Source of the DNA: Ferruginibacter sp.
GTDB taxonomy: Bacteria; Bacteroidota; Bacteroidia; Chitinophagales; Chitinophagaceae
Length of the DNA: 64,000 nt
Direction of reading: 5' to 3'
Assembly: GCA_025963635.1 (NCBI GenBank)
Contig: JAOQAK010000018.1
Location: 99,720 to 163,719 of the forward strand
Of this stretch, positions 1-8,759 are shown in pieces. Both the position numbers and the translations under genes were made by a program. The notes under the pieces were generated by a model, which made no database searches, was not told where the DNA came from, and saw only the letters and a program-made list of their open reading frames with translations. Numbering within the stretch: position 1 is the stretch's first letter; every line of letters starts with the position of its first letter.

Positions 1-1295
1 CAGGCAGGAATGCGATGGCCCCACCAGAGCTGGCGGCTAATACACCAGTCCCGGATATTTTCCATCCAATAACGGTAAGTATTTTTGAATTTAGGAGGAT
101 AAAATTTTATTTCCTCTTCAGTTACTGCCTTCAGGGCCGGACTGCTGAGATCTTTCATCTTTACCCACCATTGCATGCTCAGTCGTGGTTCAACGACCGT
201 GTCCGTTCTTTCGCTGTAGCCTACTTCGCTGGTATAATCTTCTACTTTTACTAAAAAATTTTCCGCCTGTAAACGCTCCACTACTTTTTTCCTTGCTTCA
301 AATCTTTCTACCCCGATAAAGATTTGGGCAGCTTCGCTTAATGTGCCATCATCATTTAAAATATCAACTACTTCCAGCTGGTGCTTTTGCCCAAGCTGGT
401 TATCATTCATGTCGTGTGCGGGGGTAACCTTCAGTGCACCCGTACCAAAATCCATGGTTACATATTCGTCGGTAATAATGGGTATCCGTCGATTGATCAA
501 AGGAACCAAGGCAAACCTTCCATGTAAATGCTTATAGCGCTCATCATCAGGATGCACACAAATGGCAGTATCACCCATTATAGTCTCAGGCCGAACAGTA
601 GCAATAATTATTTCATCCGACAACGCTGAACCATTCGAATGGAATGAGTCAGAACCTCCGCCATCCGGCGTAGCAGGGGATTCTATCTTGTATCTCACAT
701 AATACAACTTCTGGCTAACTTCTTTCCTGATCACTTCCTCATCACTAAGGGCGGTTTTGGCTACCACATCCCAGTTGATCATTCTTTTGCCCCGGTAAAT
801 ACTTCCTTTTGCATGCAGGCCAACAAATATTTTGATAACAGATTTGTAATAATCGGCATCCATAGTAAAAGTTGTCCGTTTCCAGTCGGGACTGCAGCCC
901 AGCTTTTTTAGTTGCTGTAAAATGATGCCGCCATATTTTTCTTTCCACTCCCATGCGTACTCTATAAACGCTTCCCGGGTTAAGGATGATTTTGCAATGC
1001 CTCTTTCCCTCAACATCGCCACCACCTTTGCTTCGGTGGCAATGGAAGCGTGGTCGGTGCCGGGTACCCAGCAGGCATTTTTACCCTGCATCCTGGCCCT
1101 GCGGATCAGTATATCCTGTATGGTATTGTTGAGGGCATGGCCCATGTGCAGCACACCCGTTACGTTAGGAGGCGGTATCACGATCGTATAAGGTTCCCTT
1201 TCATCGGGCACACTGTTAAAATATCCTTTATCGATCCAATGCTGGTACCAGTTTGCTTCCGCTTCGTTAGGTATATAATTTTTTGACAATTCCAT
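1..1295 (-). CDS. valS: Valine--tRNA ligase, N-terminal part (cut by window edge)
   Basis: Charges tRNA-Val with valine in the cytoplasm. The reading frame opens at the ATG complementary to 1293-1295 and runs off the left edge without a stop, giving about 431 of the usual ~870-890 residues. Class I synthetase signatures are readable: [15 protein letters not shown] near residues 41-55 contains the HIGH-type motif (HMGH), [15 protein letters not shown] follows, and the editing (CP1) domain shows [13 protein letters not shown] and [12 protein letters not shown]. The last codons read WWGHRIPA, where the catalytic fold resumes. The KMSKS loop and the anticodon-binding domain lie outside the window. 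No frameshift was seen in the part present. Identification is firm from these family motifs. Confidence 0.95.
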   Translation of the reverse strand, partial: MELSKNYIPNEAEANWYQHWIDKGYFNSVPDEREPYTIVIPPPNVTGVLHMGHALNNTIQDILIRRARMQGKNACWVPGTDHASIATEAKVVAMLRERGIAKSSLTREAFIEYAWEWKEKYGGIILQQLKKLGCSPDWKRTTFTMDADYYKSVIKIFVGLHAKGSIYRGKRMINWDVVAKTALSDEEVIRKEVSQKLYYVRYKIESPATPDGGGSDSFHSNGSALSDEIIIATVRPETIMGDTAICVHPDDERYKHLHGRFALVPLINRRIPIITDEYVTMDFGTGALKVTPAHDMNDNQLGQKHQLEVVDILNDDGTLSEAAQIFIGVERFEARKKVVERLQAENFLVKVEDYTSEVGYSERTDTVVEPRLSMQWWVKMKDLSSPALKAVTEEEIKFYPPKFKNTYRYWMENIRDWCISRQLWWGHRIPA

Positions 1296-1660
1296 TGTTG
1301 GCTGCTACTTTTTTAAATATTTGCAAATGTACGAATTGACATTTCAATTATTAAATAACAGCATCGGCGTCAGCAAACCGAAAAGCAACGGAGTGGTTCA
1401 GCAAAAAATGATTTTTGTTTAGTAATGAGTATTTCTTTTATGAGCCGGGCCATGGAATGCTATTTAGCTTTATGGGCGTCGCACACTTGTACATCGGTAA
1501 TGCTATGGAGCCATCCGAACAATATTTATCGCATCCGGAAAATTCTCCTGTACGGCGAGCATTCTCTGAAGATGTATTTATAGCTGAATAGAAGTTTTTA
1601 ACCGGCAAAATTCACATCGCGTATTCACAACTCACGACTATTTTCAAAACTTGTACGTCG

Positions 1661-1823
1661 TCTACCATAGTAGACTGCTCCAAATCACCGTCGGCAAAGA
1701 ATCTACCATGGTAGACTCCTCCAAATCGCTGTCGGCAAGGAAGCTACCTCGGGAGACTGGTCCAAAACGTTGCAGGCAGATTTCTACCGTGGGAGATTCT
1801 TCTCCTGGAAGAATACGCTTCAG
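1661..1823. repeat. Four imperfect ~41-bp tandem repeats with palindromic core
   Basis: Units start at 1661, 1702, 1743 and 1783 (41, 41, 40 and about 41 bp). The first two are nearly identical; the later two have drifted. Each unit opens with a palindromic core: TCTACCATAGTAGA, then TCTACCATGGTAGA (perfect), then GCTACCTCGGGAGAC and TCTACCGTGGGAGA. The rest of the unit follows CTCCAAATCGCTGTCGGCAA. The block lies upstream of the CDF transporter and ends just before another inverted repeat. Its role is unknown; it could form serial hairpins in RNA or bind a dimeric protein. Confidence 0.8.
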
Positions 1824-1839
1824 TAGGTAGAACTCTCCC

Positions 1840-1876
1840 GCAAACCTCACAGGTTTCATAAACCTGTGAGGTTTGC
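1840..1876. repeat. Perfect 17-bp inverted repeat (hairpin)
   Basis: The arms GCAAACCTCACAGGTTT (1840-1856) and its exact reverse complement (1860-1876) flank the 3-nt loop CAT. There is no T-run on either side, so it is not a classical terminator. It lies 41 bp upstream of a possible promoter for the CDF gene. It is probably a copy of a dispersed palindromic element (inference); no second copy was seen in this window. Confidence 0.8.
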
Positions 1877-1917
1877 AATAACTTTTCGCTGTAACCGGTT
1901 AGCGAGCCAAACTACTC

Positions 1918-1925
1918 TATATTTG
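1918..1925 (+). promoter_or_regulatory. Possible Bacteroidota -7 element for CDF gene
   Basis: TATATTTG fits the Bacteroidota -7 consensus TAnnTTTG and sits 20 bp before the TTG start at 1945. No TTTG is found at the expected -33 distance, so the assignment is moderate. Confidence 0.35.
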
Positions 1926-1944
1926 CAGGCCTAAATTCAAATTT

Positions 1945-2928
1945 TTGCAAACTGTTCACCAAAATCTCCGGCTCCAGAAAATCATTACAGGCATTGGCAT
2001 TTTGCTTTTTTTAATGAAAGTGATCGCCTGGTGGCTCACCGGGTCTATTGCCATTTTAACCGATGCACTGGAAAGCACCGTAAATGTCATCGCGGGTTTG
2101 ATTGGGGTATATAGTTTATATGTAAGCGCCAAGCCTAAAGACAGGGATCATCCTTATGGTCACGGCAAAGCTGAATTTTTATCAGCGGCAGTGGAAGGTA
2201 CCCTGATCACCATTGCAGGATTGATCATTATTTACGAAGCGATCATAAACTTCATCCATCCGCATATTGTTCAGCAATTGGATTATGGAATAGTGCTCGT
2301 GGGCATCACAGGGGTCATTAATTATATTGCCGGGTACACCTGTATCAAAATGGGTAAAAAGAATAATTCACTGGCATTGATCTCCAGCGGAAAACACCTG
2401 CAGACAGATACCTACTCAACCATCGGTATCATCGTCGGACTTATCCTGCTATATATATTGAAATTGTGGTGGATAGACAGTGCTGTGGCGATTATCTTCG
2501 CCCTGGTGATCCTCTACACCGGTTATAAAATTGTACGGACTTCAGTATCGGGAATAATGGATGAAGCCGATGCCACCCTACTTACAAAAATGGTGTCGAT
2601 GCTCAACAATAACCGCCGGGATAACTGGATTGACCTGCACAACCTGAGGATCATTAAGTATGGCGGCACACTTCACCTCGATTGTCATCTTACCGTTCCA
2701 TGGTACCTGAATGTGTTGGAAGCAGATGCCGAAATTGAGATATTATCTAAACTGGTGAAGGAAGAATTTGGCGAAGCCATCGAACTGTTTGTACATACCG
2801 ATCCGTGCAAGGATTTCAGTTGTCATATCTGCTGCAAACATGATTGCAATGTGCGCCAACACCCACTCAACAAAAAAGTGGAATGGACCATGGAAAATAT
2901 TTTATCCGATAAAAATCATCATTTGTAA
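1945..2928 (+). CDS. Cation diffusion facilitator family transporter
   Basis: Inner-membrane exporter of divalent metal (Zn, Co, Fe or Mn; not decidable here) driven by proton exchange. The 327-residue length and layout are typical: hydrophobic segments begin around residues 13-35, followed by the family motif LTDALESTVNVIAG, whose D and neighbouring residues form the metal site. HPYGHGKAEFLSA precedes further membrane segments, and a soluble C-terminal domain has paired His residues (LHLDCHLTVPW). The start used is TTG, since the first ATG lies inside membrane segment 1. The tail is odd: residues ~287-309 carry PCKDFSCHICCKHDCNVRQH, five cysteines and two histidines, looking like an extra metal-binding tail. 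It is transcribed alone, convergent with the ABC permease (4 bp gap). Confidence 0.88.
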   Translation: MQTVHQNLRLQKIITGIGILLFLMKVIAWWLTGSIAILTDALESTVNVIAGLIGVYSLYVSAKPKDRDHPYGHGKAEFLSAAVEGTLITIAGLIIIYEAIINFIHPHIVQQLDYGIVLVGITGVINYIAGYTCIKMGKKNNSLALISSGKHLQTDTYSTIGIIVGLILLYILKLWWIDSAVAIIFALVILYTGYKIVRTSVSGIMDEADATLLTKMVSMLNNNRRDNWIDLHNLRIIKYGGTLHLDCHLTVPWYLNVLEADAEIEILSKLVKEEFGEAIELFVHTDPCKDFSCHICCKHDCNVRQHPLNKKVEWTMENILSDKNHHL

Positions 2929-2932
2929 CCAT

Positions 2933-4042
2933 TTATTCCCTTTCAAAAGAATAATAATTTGTTTTAAAAACCACCCCGGCCGTAACCAATATGCCCAGTA
3001 AGGTCAGCGATTGAAAGCCCGCCTTTTGCAGAAAAAAAATCATTATAAAAACAATAAATACCAATAACATATAGCTTTCCATATTGAGCCCGCAACCGTA
3101 CAATATTGCAGTGTACAAAAATAAGGTGGAGACCGCGGTGAGGTAAAGCAATAATATATTTATAACCGGCAAGTTGCTGTGATTGTTGACCAGCATAAAA
3201 ATTAGCTCCGGCAACATCAGCATACAAAAAGTAAACAGATACATTCCCGCTATCTTCAATAAATTCAGCGGCAGGTTGCGCCCAAACTGCATTTGCGATT
3301 CGTTAAAATCAACACAGTAAAACACCGCAACCGCATGCGCCGCAAAGATCAGCTGGAAGAAAATACTGAACAGGTCTTCATCGAACTGGTCACCGTTTCT
3401 AACAAATGAAACCGACAACAACAGCAATGAAAATATTTTGATTACGGTAAAAGCGAACTTCTTCTCATACAAAATATAAGCAGGCAGAAAACCATAATAG
3501 CCAACATTTATTCGCTTCCGTACGGTGAGCGAAGTAAACGCTTTTGCAATCCAAACTGAGGGCATGTTTTTATTGATGGTAATAAACAGGATGCCTGCTG
3601 CCAGCCCGATCATCAACAGTTGGTAAATTGCAACCAATGCGCCGGTAAGCAACATTGACCTGTTAAACGCCATTGTTATAACAAAGAACGAATAAACAAG
3701 TACCGGCAGGTACTGCAATGCAGCCACAATTGAGTATAAAACAAATTGTTTTGCAGCGGGCAGGGCTTTCAAAACGAATATATAACTGCTGTCTTCTGCC
3801 TTAATGATACTGTTACAAAACACGATGCATTTGATATTGTATAGCATCCATGCAAGCCATACCAGGCCCATAAAAACGGGCGAACTGATAATACCCAGTA
3901 TCAACGACTGGTGGTAAGAAATCAATTGCCCGCCGTTGATGATCCCAAAAAAGAAAAAAAATAAAAACAGGAAAAAACCGGCATTGATAATATAAAACTG
4001 CTTCACCAATACTTTCAGTAAAAGACTAGCGATCATTTTCAT
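2933..4042 (-). CDS. Integral membrane protein, probable ABC transporter permease
   Basis: A 369-residue protein made largely of hydrophobic stretches (roughly ten predicted membrane segments by eye) with no recognisable enzymatic motif. Its ATG overlaps the stop of the ATPase gene upstream in an ATGA arrangement (4-bp overlap), a strong sign of translational coupling, so it is most likely the membrane partner of that ATPase. The N-terminus contains a long Phe/Leu run (FFLFLFFFFFG) encoded by an A/T-homopolymer tract. The sequence resembles the poorly conserved permeases of ABC-2 type exporters in Bacteroidota; the substrate is unknown. Identification rests on topology and context, not on a family motif. 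Confidence 0.65.
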   Translation of the reverse strand: MKMIASLLLKVLVKQFYIINAGFFLFLFFFFFGIINGGQLISYHQSLILGIISSPVFMGLVWLAWMLYNIKCIVFCNSIIKAEDSSYIFVLKALPAAKQFVLYSIVAALQYLPVLVYSFFVITMAFNRSMLLTGALVAIYQLLMIGLAAGILFITINKNMPSVWIAKAFTSLTVRKRINVGYYGFLPAYILYEKKFAFTVIKIFSLLLLSVSFVRNGDQFDEDLFSIFFQLIFAAHAVAVFYCVDFNESQMQFGRNLPLNLLKIAGMYLFTFCMLMLPELIFMLVNNHSNLPVINILLLYLTAVSTLFLYTAILYGCGLNMESYMLLVFIVFIMIFFLQKAGFQSLTLLGILVTAGVVFKTNYYSFERE

Positions 4043-4671
4043 GCGTTTTGCTGCCGCAACGTTTTTTCGGTTAACAAAAGGGTGGTGGTTCCTGCCATCA
4101 ATACATTGTTCAATGGCTGATGGGAAGTGATGATGAATGATATTCCTTTTTCGCTGTATTGCCGGATGGTAGCATGCAAAACTTCTACTGCAGCGACATC
4201 CAGTGCAATCAATGGTTCATCGAGCATCAATAATTTGGCACTTCCTGTGAAACCAAGTACGAGCGAAAGCTTCTTAAGCATTCCACTGGAATAGGTAGCA
4301 GTTTTCTGGTGCATGAATTTTTCCACTCCAAGCGCTTCCAATAGCGTTCCCGGAAAATCGCCTTTCTTAGTCGCCCTGTAAAAATCGATTAATTCTTTTC
4401 CGGTCAAAAAATTTGGATAACGTGGTTCGGCTTCTGCGTAGTTGACGATGCGGGTATAATCCATCCTATTAGCGCTGAGCTGCAAGCCGCTCACTGTAAT
4501 GCTGCCCTCAAAAGGGATCATGCCTGCAATGGATTTTAACAGGGTGGTTTTACCCGAGCCATTCTCTCCCTTGATCCAGTAAATACCAGTCTCTATTTCA
4601 AACTGGTTGATGGATAAAACTGGTTGGGTGTTGCCGGGATATTTTTTCTGAAAATTTTGGATGGTGAGCAT
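4039..4671 (-). CDS. ABC transporter ATP-binding protein
   Basis: Nucleotide-binding subunit that powers the membrane protein encoded next to it. In order: Walker A GENGSGKTTLL, a Q-loop region, the signature YSSGMLKKLSL, Walker B KLLMLDEPLIALD, and a switch histidine in FIITSHQPL. It is about 210 residues, the size of a minimal ABC ATPase. I use the ATG at 4669-4671 (MLTIQNFQKKY) because the longer frame (to 4716) would overlap the upstream VIT-family gene and adds no conserved residues. Its stop overlaps the permease start. The pair could export a lipid, peptide or drug; nothing in the sequence decides this. Confidence 0.85.
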   Translation of the reverse strand: MLTIQNFQKKYPGNTQPVLSINQFEIETGIYWIKGENGSGKTTLLKSIAGMIPFEGSITVSGLQLSANRMDYTRIVNYAEAEPRYPNFLTGKELIDFYRATKKGDFPGTLLEALGVEKFMHQKTATYSSGMLKKLSLVLGFTGSAKLLMLDEPLIALDVAAVEVLHATIRQYSEKGISFIITSHQPLNNVLMAGTTTLLLTEKTLRQQNA

Positions 4672-4687
4672 GCCGTTATTTCTATCA

Positions 4688-5395
4688 TTATCTTTCAAAT
4701 AACTTTGCCACTGCAAAGGCAGCCGTAGCAGCCATGGCGCCGATCATGGTAACCCTCAAAGCGCCCAGCCACGGATTGATGCCCGTTACCTTGCTTTTAA
4801 AATAGCCGAACACGAAGAGGCATATCAGCGTAGCCACTACCGATACTTCCAAAGCCTGTAGCGACGCGTCAATAAAAAAATACGGGCTCAGTGGAATGAT
4901 ACCGCCTGCCACATAGGAAAGACCGATATTTAAAGCGCTCTTCGTGGCTCTTTTCGGGTCGGGTTTTTCCAGTCCCAGTTCATATTTCATCATAAAATCT
5001 ACCCACCGGTCTTTATCCCTTGCAATCTCTTCCGTAGCCTGGTCTTGCAAAGCAGGACTGAGCCCGATATTGGCGAAAAATTCTTTGGTCTCCGATATTT
5101 CTACCTCCCGCAGGTTTTCAACTTCTGCATATTCTCTTTTGATCTCGCTGGTATAATGATCCTGTTCAGTTTTACCGGAGAGATATCCGCCCAGGCCCAT
5201 CGCGATACTGCCTGCGCAAATTTCAGCAATGCCTGCAATTACAATAATCCTGCTGCTGGAAACCGCACCGCTTAAGCCTGCCGCCAATGCAAACGGAACG
5301 GTTAAACCATCGCTCATACCAATTACAATATCTCTTAACAGGTCGGTGCTTTTTAAATGCGATTCTTTGTGTTCGTGATGCAGGTGGGTATCCAT
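4688..5395 (-). CDS. VIT1/CCC1-family Fe2+/Mn2+ transporter
   Basis: Predicted inner-membrane transporter of ferrous iron or manganese. The 235-residue protein starts with a His-rich stretch (MDTHLHHEHKESH), then LLRDIVIGMSDGLTVPFALAAGLSG, typical of the first membrane helix of the VIT family. The next helix has GSIAMGLGGYLSGKTEQDHY, followed by an acidic cytoplasmic segment with many Glu residues (EREYAEVENLREVE region), which in the family binds metal. The last three membrane segments lie in the C-terminal half. It is followed after 16 bp by the ABC ATPase on the same strand, so co-transcription is possible, though no functional link is evident. Confidence 0.85.
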   Translation of the reverse strand: MDTHLHHEHKESHLKSTDLLRDIVIGMSDGLTVPFALAAGLSGAVSSSRIIVIAGIAEICAGSIAMGLGGYLSGKTEQDHYTSEIKREYAEVENLREVEISETKEFFANIGLSPALQDQATEEIARDKDRWVDFMMKYELGLEKPDPKRATKSALNIGLSYVAGGIIPLSPYFFIDASLQALEVSVVATLICLFVFGYFKSKVTGINPWLGALRVTMIGAMAATAAFAVAKLFER

Positions 5396-5535
5396 AAAAT
5401 GACTTATTCAAACGAAGATAATATTTTGTGGATGAATCATCTTGCTGTTGTGTTGGTACAATTGAAATCCTTTTTGCCTGGTGCGTTTTGTTGTTAATCC
5501 TGTTTGTAACACATTAAACAACATCAATCCCCCAC

Positions 5536-6771
5536 TTAAGCAAGTGCTGCTAAACTCTTGCTGATAATTTCAACAGATTCCATGATTTGTTCTGCAGTGA
5601 TAGCCAATGGTGGTGCAAAGCGTATTTTATCGCCATGTGTGGGCTTGGCGAGCAGGCCGTTTTCTTTTAATATTAAACAGAGGTCCCAGGCTGCTTCGGT
5701 ATTGGCATGTTTGATGACGATGGCATTTAATAAACCTTTACCTCTTACAAGTTCGATAAACGGGGAGTTCAGCTTTCTCAATTCAGTTCTTAAAAGTTCT
5801 CCCATCCGTTCAGCATTTTCTGCGAGTTGCTCTTCCTTTAACACTTTCAATGCTGCCGTTGCTACTGCACAGGCGAGTGGGTTACCTCCATAGGTACTGC
5901 CATGTTCGCCTGGCTGGATGGTTAGCATTATTTCATTATCTGCGAGAACGGCGCTGATCGGCATTACGCCACCGCTCAATGCCTTGCCAAGGATCAAAAT
6001 ATCGGGCCTTACATCTTCGTGATCACATGCCAGCATTTTGCCGGTTCTTGCAAGCCCGGTTTGTATTTCATCAGCGATCATGAGCACATTATACTTTGTA
6101 CATAAATTCCTGATGCCGGTTAAATAACCATCATCTGGCACCACTACGCCGGCTTCTCCCTGGATAGGTTCAAACATAAACGCCGCAACATTTTTATCCT
6201 GCAGAGCGGTTTCCAGCGCAGCCAGATCGTTGTAAGGGATGATTTCAAAACCAGGCATGAAGGGGCCAAATTTTTCATAGCTTCCAGGGTCGGTGGAGGA
6301 TGAAATGGCAGCAAGTGTTCGTCCCCAGAAATTACCTTCTGCAAAAATTATTTTAGCCTGGTTATCCGCAATGCCTTTCACCTTGTATCCCCATCTGCGG
6401 GCAAGTTTGATGGCTGTTTCGCCACCTTCCACGCCGGTATTCATTGGCAGCACTTTATCATATCCAAAATAACCAGTAATGTATTTTTCGTATTCTCCCA
6501 GCAAGCTGTTGTGAAAAGCCCTGCTGGTTAAGGTGAGTTTTTGTGCCTGGTTAATCAATGCGGCAATAATTTTGGGATGGCAATGCCCCTGGTTAACTGC
6601 GGAATACCCGCTTAAAAAATCGTAGTAACGGTTGCCTTCTACATCCCATACAAAAACTCCTTCGCCACGGTTTAAAACTACCGGCAACGGATGATAATTG
6701 TGGGCGCCATATTTTTCTTCAAGATCAATAAATTGTTGACTATCTGCAGATAATATTTTATTCGAATGCAT
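5536..6771 (-). CDS. rocD: Ornithine aminotransferase
   Basis: PLP enzyme that moves the delta-amino group of ornithine to 2-oxoglutarate, giving glutamate-5-semialdehyde in arginine/ornithine catabolism or proline synthesis. The 411-residue length matches the family (class III aminotransferase). Visible motifs: [19 protein letters not shown] (ornithine-type signature), [31 protein letters not shown], and [12 protein letters not shown] with the PLP lysine at residue 263; [16 protein letters not shown] follows. The start [30 protein letters not shown] agrees with relatives. It lies downstream of an ALDH gene on the same strand but 408 bp away, so it probably has its own promoter. Confidence 0.93.
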   Translation of the reverse strand: MHSNKILSADSQQFIDLEEKYGAHNYHPLPVVLNRGEGVFVWDVEGNRYYDFLSGYSAVNQGHCHPKIIAALINQAQKLTLTSRAFHNSLLGEYEKYITGYFGYDKVLPMNTGVEGGETAIKLARRWGYKVKGIADNQAKIIFAEGNFWGRTLAAISSSTDPGSYEKFGPFMPGFEIIPYNDLAALETALQDKNVAAFMFEPIQGEAGVVVPDDGYLTGIRNLCTKYNVLMIADEIQTGLARTGKMLACDHEDVRPDILILGKALSGGVMPISAVLADNEIMLTIQPGEHGSTYGGNPLACAVATAALKVLKEEQLAENAERMGELLRTELRKLNSPFIELVRGKGLLNAIVIKHANTEAAWDLCLILKENGLLAKPTHGDKIRFAPPLAITAEQIMESVEIISKSLAALA

Positions 6772-7140
6772 GTGTGAAATTGTTTGGTTAACAGATGGAT
6801 GCCCATCGTTGTTTCAATAAAAAAGAGATTATTCCGGCAAAGAGTAAATAACGGCTACAGGAAGCCGCTTCAGTTTTTAAAACTTAGTGGTTCAGCAGAT
6901 CAAGATTATTGCTGAGAAAATGCGGTATGGAGAAGTTGGTTGAGATGTCTTTAGATTTGCTTGCAAGATAATGGTTTTTCTTATAAAAATACGAGGTTTC
7001 CCGGCCGGGGCAGCGTTCCCAATAGTCGCAGCAGCAAGTGGTTTGTGAGGATCAAACCGGGGTAGGGGAGAAAAGAAACGGGTAAATAAGTGTTTTGTGA
7101 TATTAAGTAAGATTTTTGCAGTTTCTCTAAGTTTGTATAA
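6772..7140. other. Intergenic region rocD / ALDH
   Basis: A non-coding stretch upstream of rocD (minus strand). On the minus strand, TATCTTGC near 6965-6975 weakly resembles a -7 element for rocD. No gene, RNA or repeat was recognised apart from the hairpin that follows at 7141-7170. Confidence 0.4.
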
Positions 7141-7170
7141 AGTTTACACCTTTCTAAAAAGGTGTAAACT
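7141..7170. repeat. Hairpin, TTTACACC family, after ALDH stop
   Basis: Perfect 13-bp arms AGTTTACACCTTT and AAAGGTGTAAACT with loop CTAA. It lies 9 bp beyond the stop of the minus-strand ALDH gene. The arm sequence is shared with the larger palindrome at 10692-10735. No uridine tract follows on the ALDH strand, so it may act as a 3'-end stabiliser or be a mobile palindrome. Confidence 0.8.
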
Positions 7171-7179
7171 CTTTTAAAA

Positions 7180-8703
7180 CTATAAATCAAACCTGATCCC
7201 TTGCGCCAATGGCAATTTATCAGTATAGTTGATGGTATTCGTTTGCCTCCGCATATACACTTTCCAGGCATCACTGCCGCTTTCCCTGCCGCCGCCGGTT
7301 TCTTTTTCGCCGCCAAATGCGCCGCCGATCTCTGCTCCTGATGTGCCGATATTAACATTGGCGATACCGCAATCACTGCCTTCAGCCGATAAAAATTTTT
7401 CTGCTTCTCTTAAATTGCCGGTCATGATTGCTGATGATAACCCCTGTGGCACACCATTCTGCATTGCGATGGCTTCATCAAGGGTTTTATATTTCATGAG
7501 GTATAAAATGGGAGCGAAGGTTTCATGTTGTACAATTTGAAAATCGTTTTTTGCTTCTGCAATGCATGGCTTTACATAACAACCACTTTCATATCCTTTG
7601 CCTTTTAACACACCACCTTCTACGATGAAATTGCCTCCTTCTGCCTTGCATTGCTCAATTGCTGCAACATACATATTAACAGCATCAGTATCTATCAGCG
7701 GCCCTACATGGTTTTTTTCATTCAATGGGTCACCGATCTTTAACTGGCCGTATGCTTTCACTAGTTTTTCTTTGAATTGATTGTAAACTTTTTCATGAAT
7801 GATCAAACGCCGGGTGGTAGTACAACGCTGTCCTGCCGTGCCGACGGCTCCGAAAGTAGCGCCGATCAAAGCCATATCCAGGTCCGCATCTTTTGTAATG
7901 ATGATGGCATTATTGCCACCCAGTTCAAGTAGGCTTCTTCCCAATCTTTGTGCTACCGCTGCAGCCAGGGCCTTCCCCATACGGGTACTTCCTGTGGCGG
8001 AGACAAGCGGAATGTTGGTGTCTGCGCTGATCCATTCACCCACGTCACGCCCCCCCAGTACCAGGTTACTTACTCCTTCCGGGACATTGTTTTTTTTGAA
8101 AACCTTCGCCGTGATATTCTGGCAGGCGATTGCACAAAGAGGTGTTTTTTCGCTGGGTTTCCAGACACATACATCACCGCAAACCCAGGCCAGCATCGTA
8201 TTCCAGCTCCACACGGCCACGGGGAAATTAAAGGCCGAAATAATGCCCACGATTCCTAATGGATGATACTGATCGTACATCCTGTGGCCCGGTCTTTCAC
8301 TATGCATGGTAAGTCCGTGCAACTGCCGTGATAACCCAACCGCAAAATCGCAGATATCGATCATCTCCTGAACTTCGCCCATGCCTTCCTGTAAGCTTTT
8401 GCCCATTTCATAACTTACTAATTGTCCCAATGCTTTTTTCTGAGCTCTTAATTCTTCCCCTATTTGCCTTACTATTTCGCCTCTTTTGGGTGATGGCCAG
8501 TTCCGCCATTCTTTGAATGCAAGATGCGCCTGCTGCACCACAGCCTCGTAGCTCACTTTATCGCAGGATCTTACTGAGGCAATGAGTTTACCATCTACGG
8601 GTGAATATGAATCAATGATAGCACCCTTTGAGGCAAGCCATTTTGTGCCGGTTGATACACCTTTATTTTTTGCCTGCAATTGCAGGTCGGAAAGAAAATT
8701 CAT
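7180..8703 (-). CDS. Aldehyde dehydrogenase, ALDH7 (antiquitin / L-aminoadipate-semialdehyde dehydrogenase) type
   Basis: NAD-dependent enzyme oxidising a semialdehyde to an acid; the ALDH7 branch acts on aminoadipate semialdehyde (lysine degradation) and related aldehydes. The 507-residue product has YHPLGIVGIISAFNFPVAVWSWN, typical of ALDH7, the Glu region LLELGGNNAIII, and the catalytic Cys at residue 294 in TAGQRCTTTRR. The C-terminal half shows HETFAPILYLMKY and GIANVNIGTSGAEIGGAFGGEKETGGGRESGSDAWK, also ALDH7-like. The start is the ATG at 8701-8703 (MNFLSDLQ); a longer frame overlaps the TonB receptor gene. It follows that gene by 56 bp. Exact substrate is inferred from family only. Confidence 0.88.
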   Translation of the reverse strand: MNFLSDLQLQAKNKGVSTGTKWLASKGAIIDSYSPVDGKLIASVRSCDKVSYEAVVQQAHLAFKEWRNWPSPKRGEIVRQIGEELRAQKKALGQLVSYEMGKSLQEGMGEVQEMIDICDFAVGLSRQLHGLTMHSERPGHRMYDQYHPLGIVGIISAFNFPVAVWSWNTMLAWVCGDVCVWKPSEKTPLCAIACQNITAKVFKKNNVPEGVSNLVLGGRDVGEWISADTNIPLVSATGSTRMGKALAAAVAQRLGRSLLELGGNNAIIITKDADLDMALIGATFGAVGTAGQRCTTTRRLIIHEKVYNQFKEKLVKAYGQLKIGDPLNEKNHVGPLIDTDAVNMYVAAIEQCKAEGGNFIVEGGVLKGKGYESGCYVKPCIAEAKNDFQIVQHETFAPILYLMKYKTLDEAIAMQNGVPQGLSSAIMTGNLREAEKFLSAEGSDCGIANVNIGTSGAEIGGAFGGEKETGGGRESGSDAWKVYMRRQTNTINYTDKLPLAQGIRFDL

Positions 8704-8759
8704 ATCAATTATTTTGATGCAAGGTACGAATTGCAACAAGCAGGCAGTCTTAGTGATCG

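Larger units (their letters stand above)
1296..1944. other. Intergenic region valS / CDF transporter
   Basis: About 650 bases separate divergently transcribed valS and the CDF transporter. No convincing gene was found. The right half holds a tandem repeat block (1661-1823), a perfect 17-bp inverted repeat (1840-1876) and a possible promoter (1918-1925). A 65-codon minus-strand frame across the repeats is rejected because the 41-bp repeat period is not a multiple of three. In 1296-1660 nothing recognisable was seen. Confidence 0.6.

Noticed and set aside
1661..1823. CRISPR array
   Set aside because: Repeats are contiguous without unique spacers, only four units, no cas genes.
1662..1859. 65-codon minus-strand frame across the tandem repeats
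   Set aside because: The repeat period of 41 bp is not a multiple of three, so repeat units translate differently; no family resemblance.
6981..7376. 131-codon minus-strand frame over the ALDH 3' end and spacer
   Set aside because: Out-of-frame overlap with the ALDH gene; basic, low-complexity translation.
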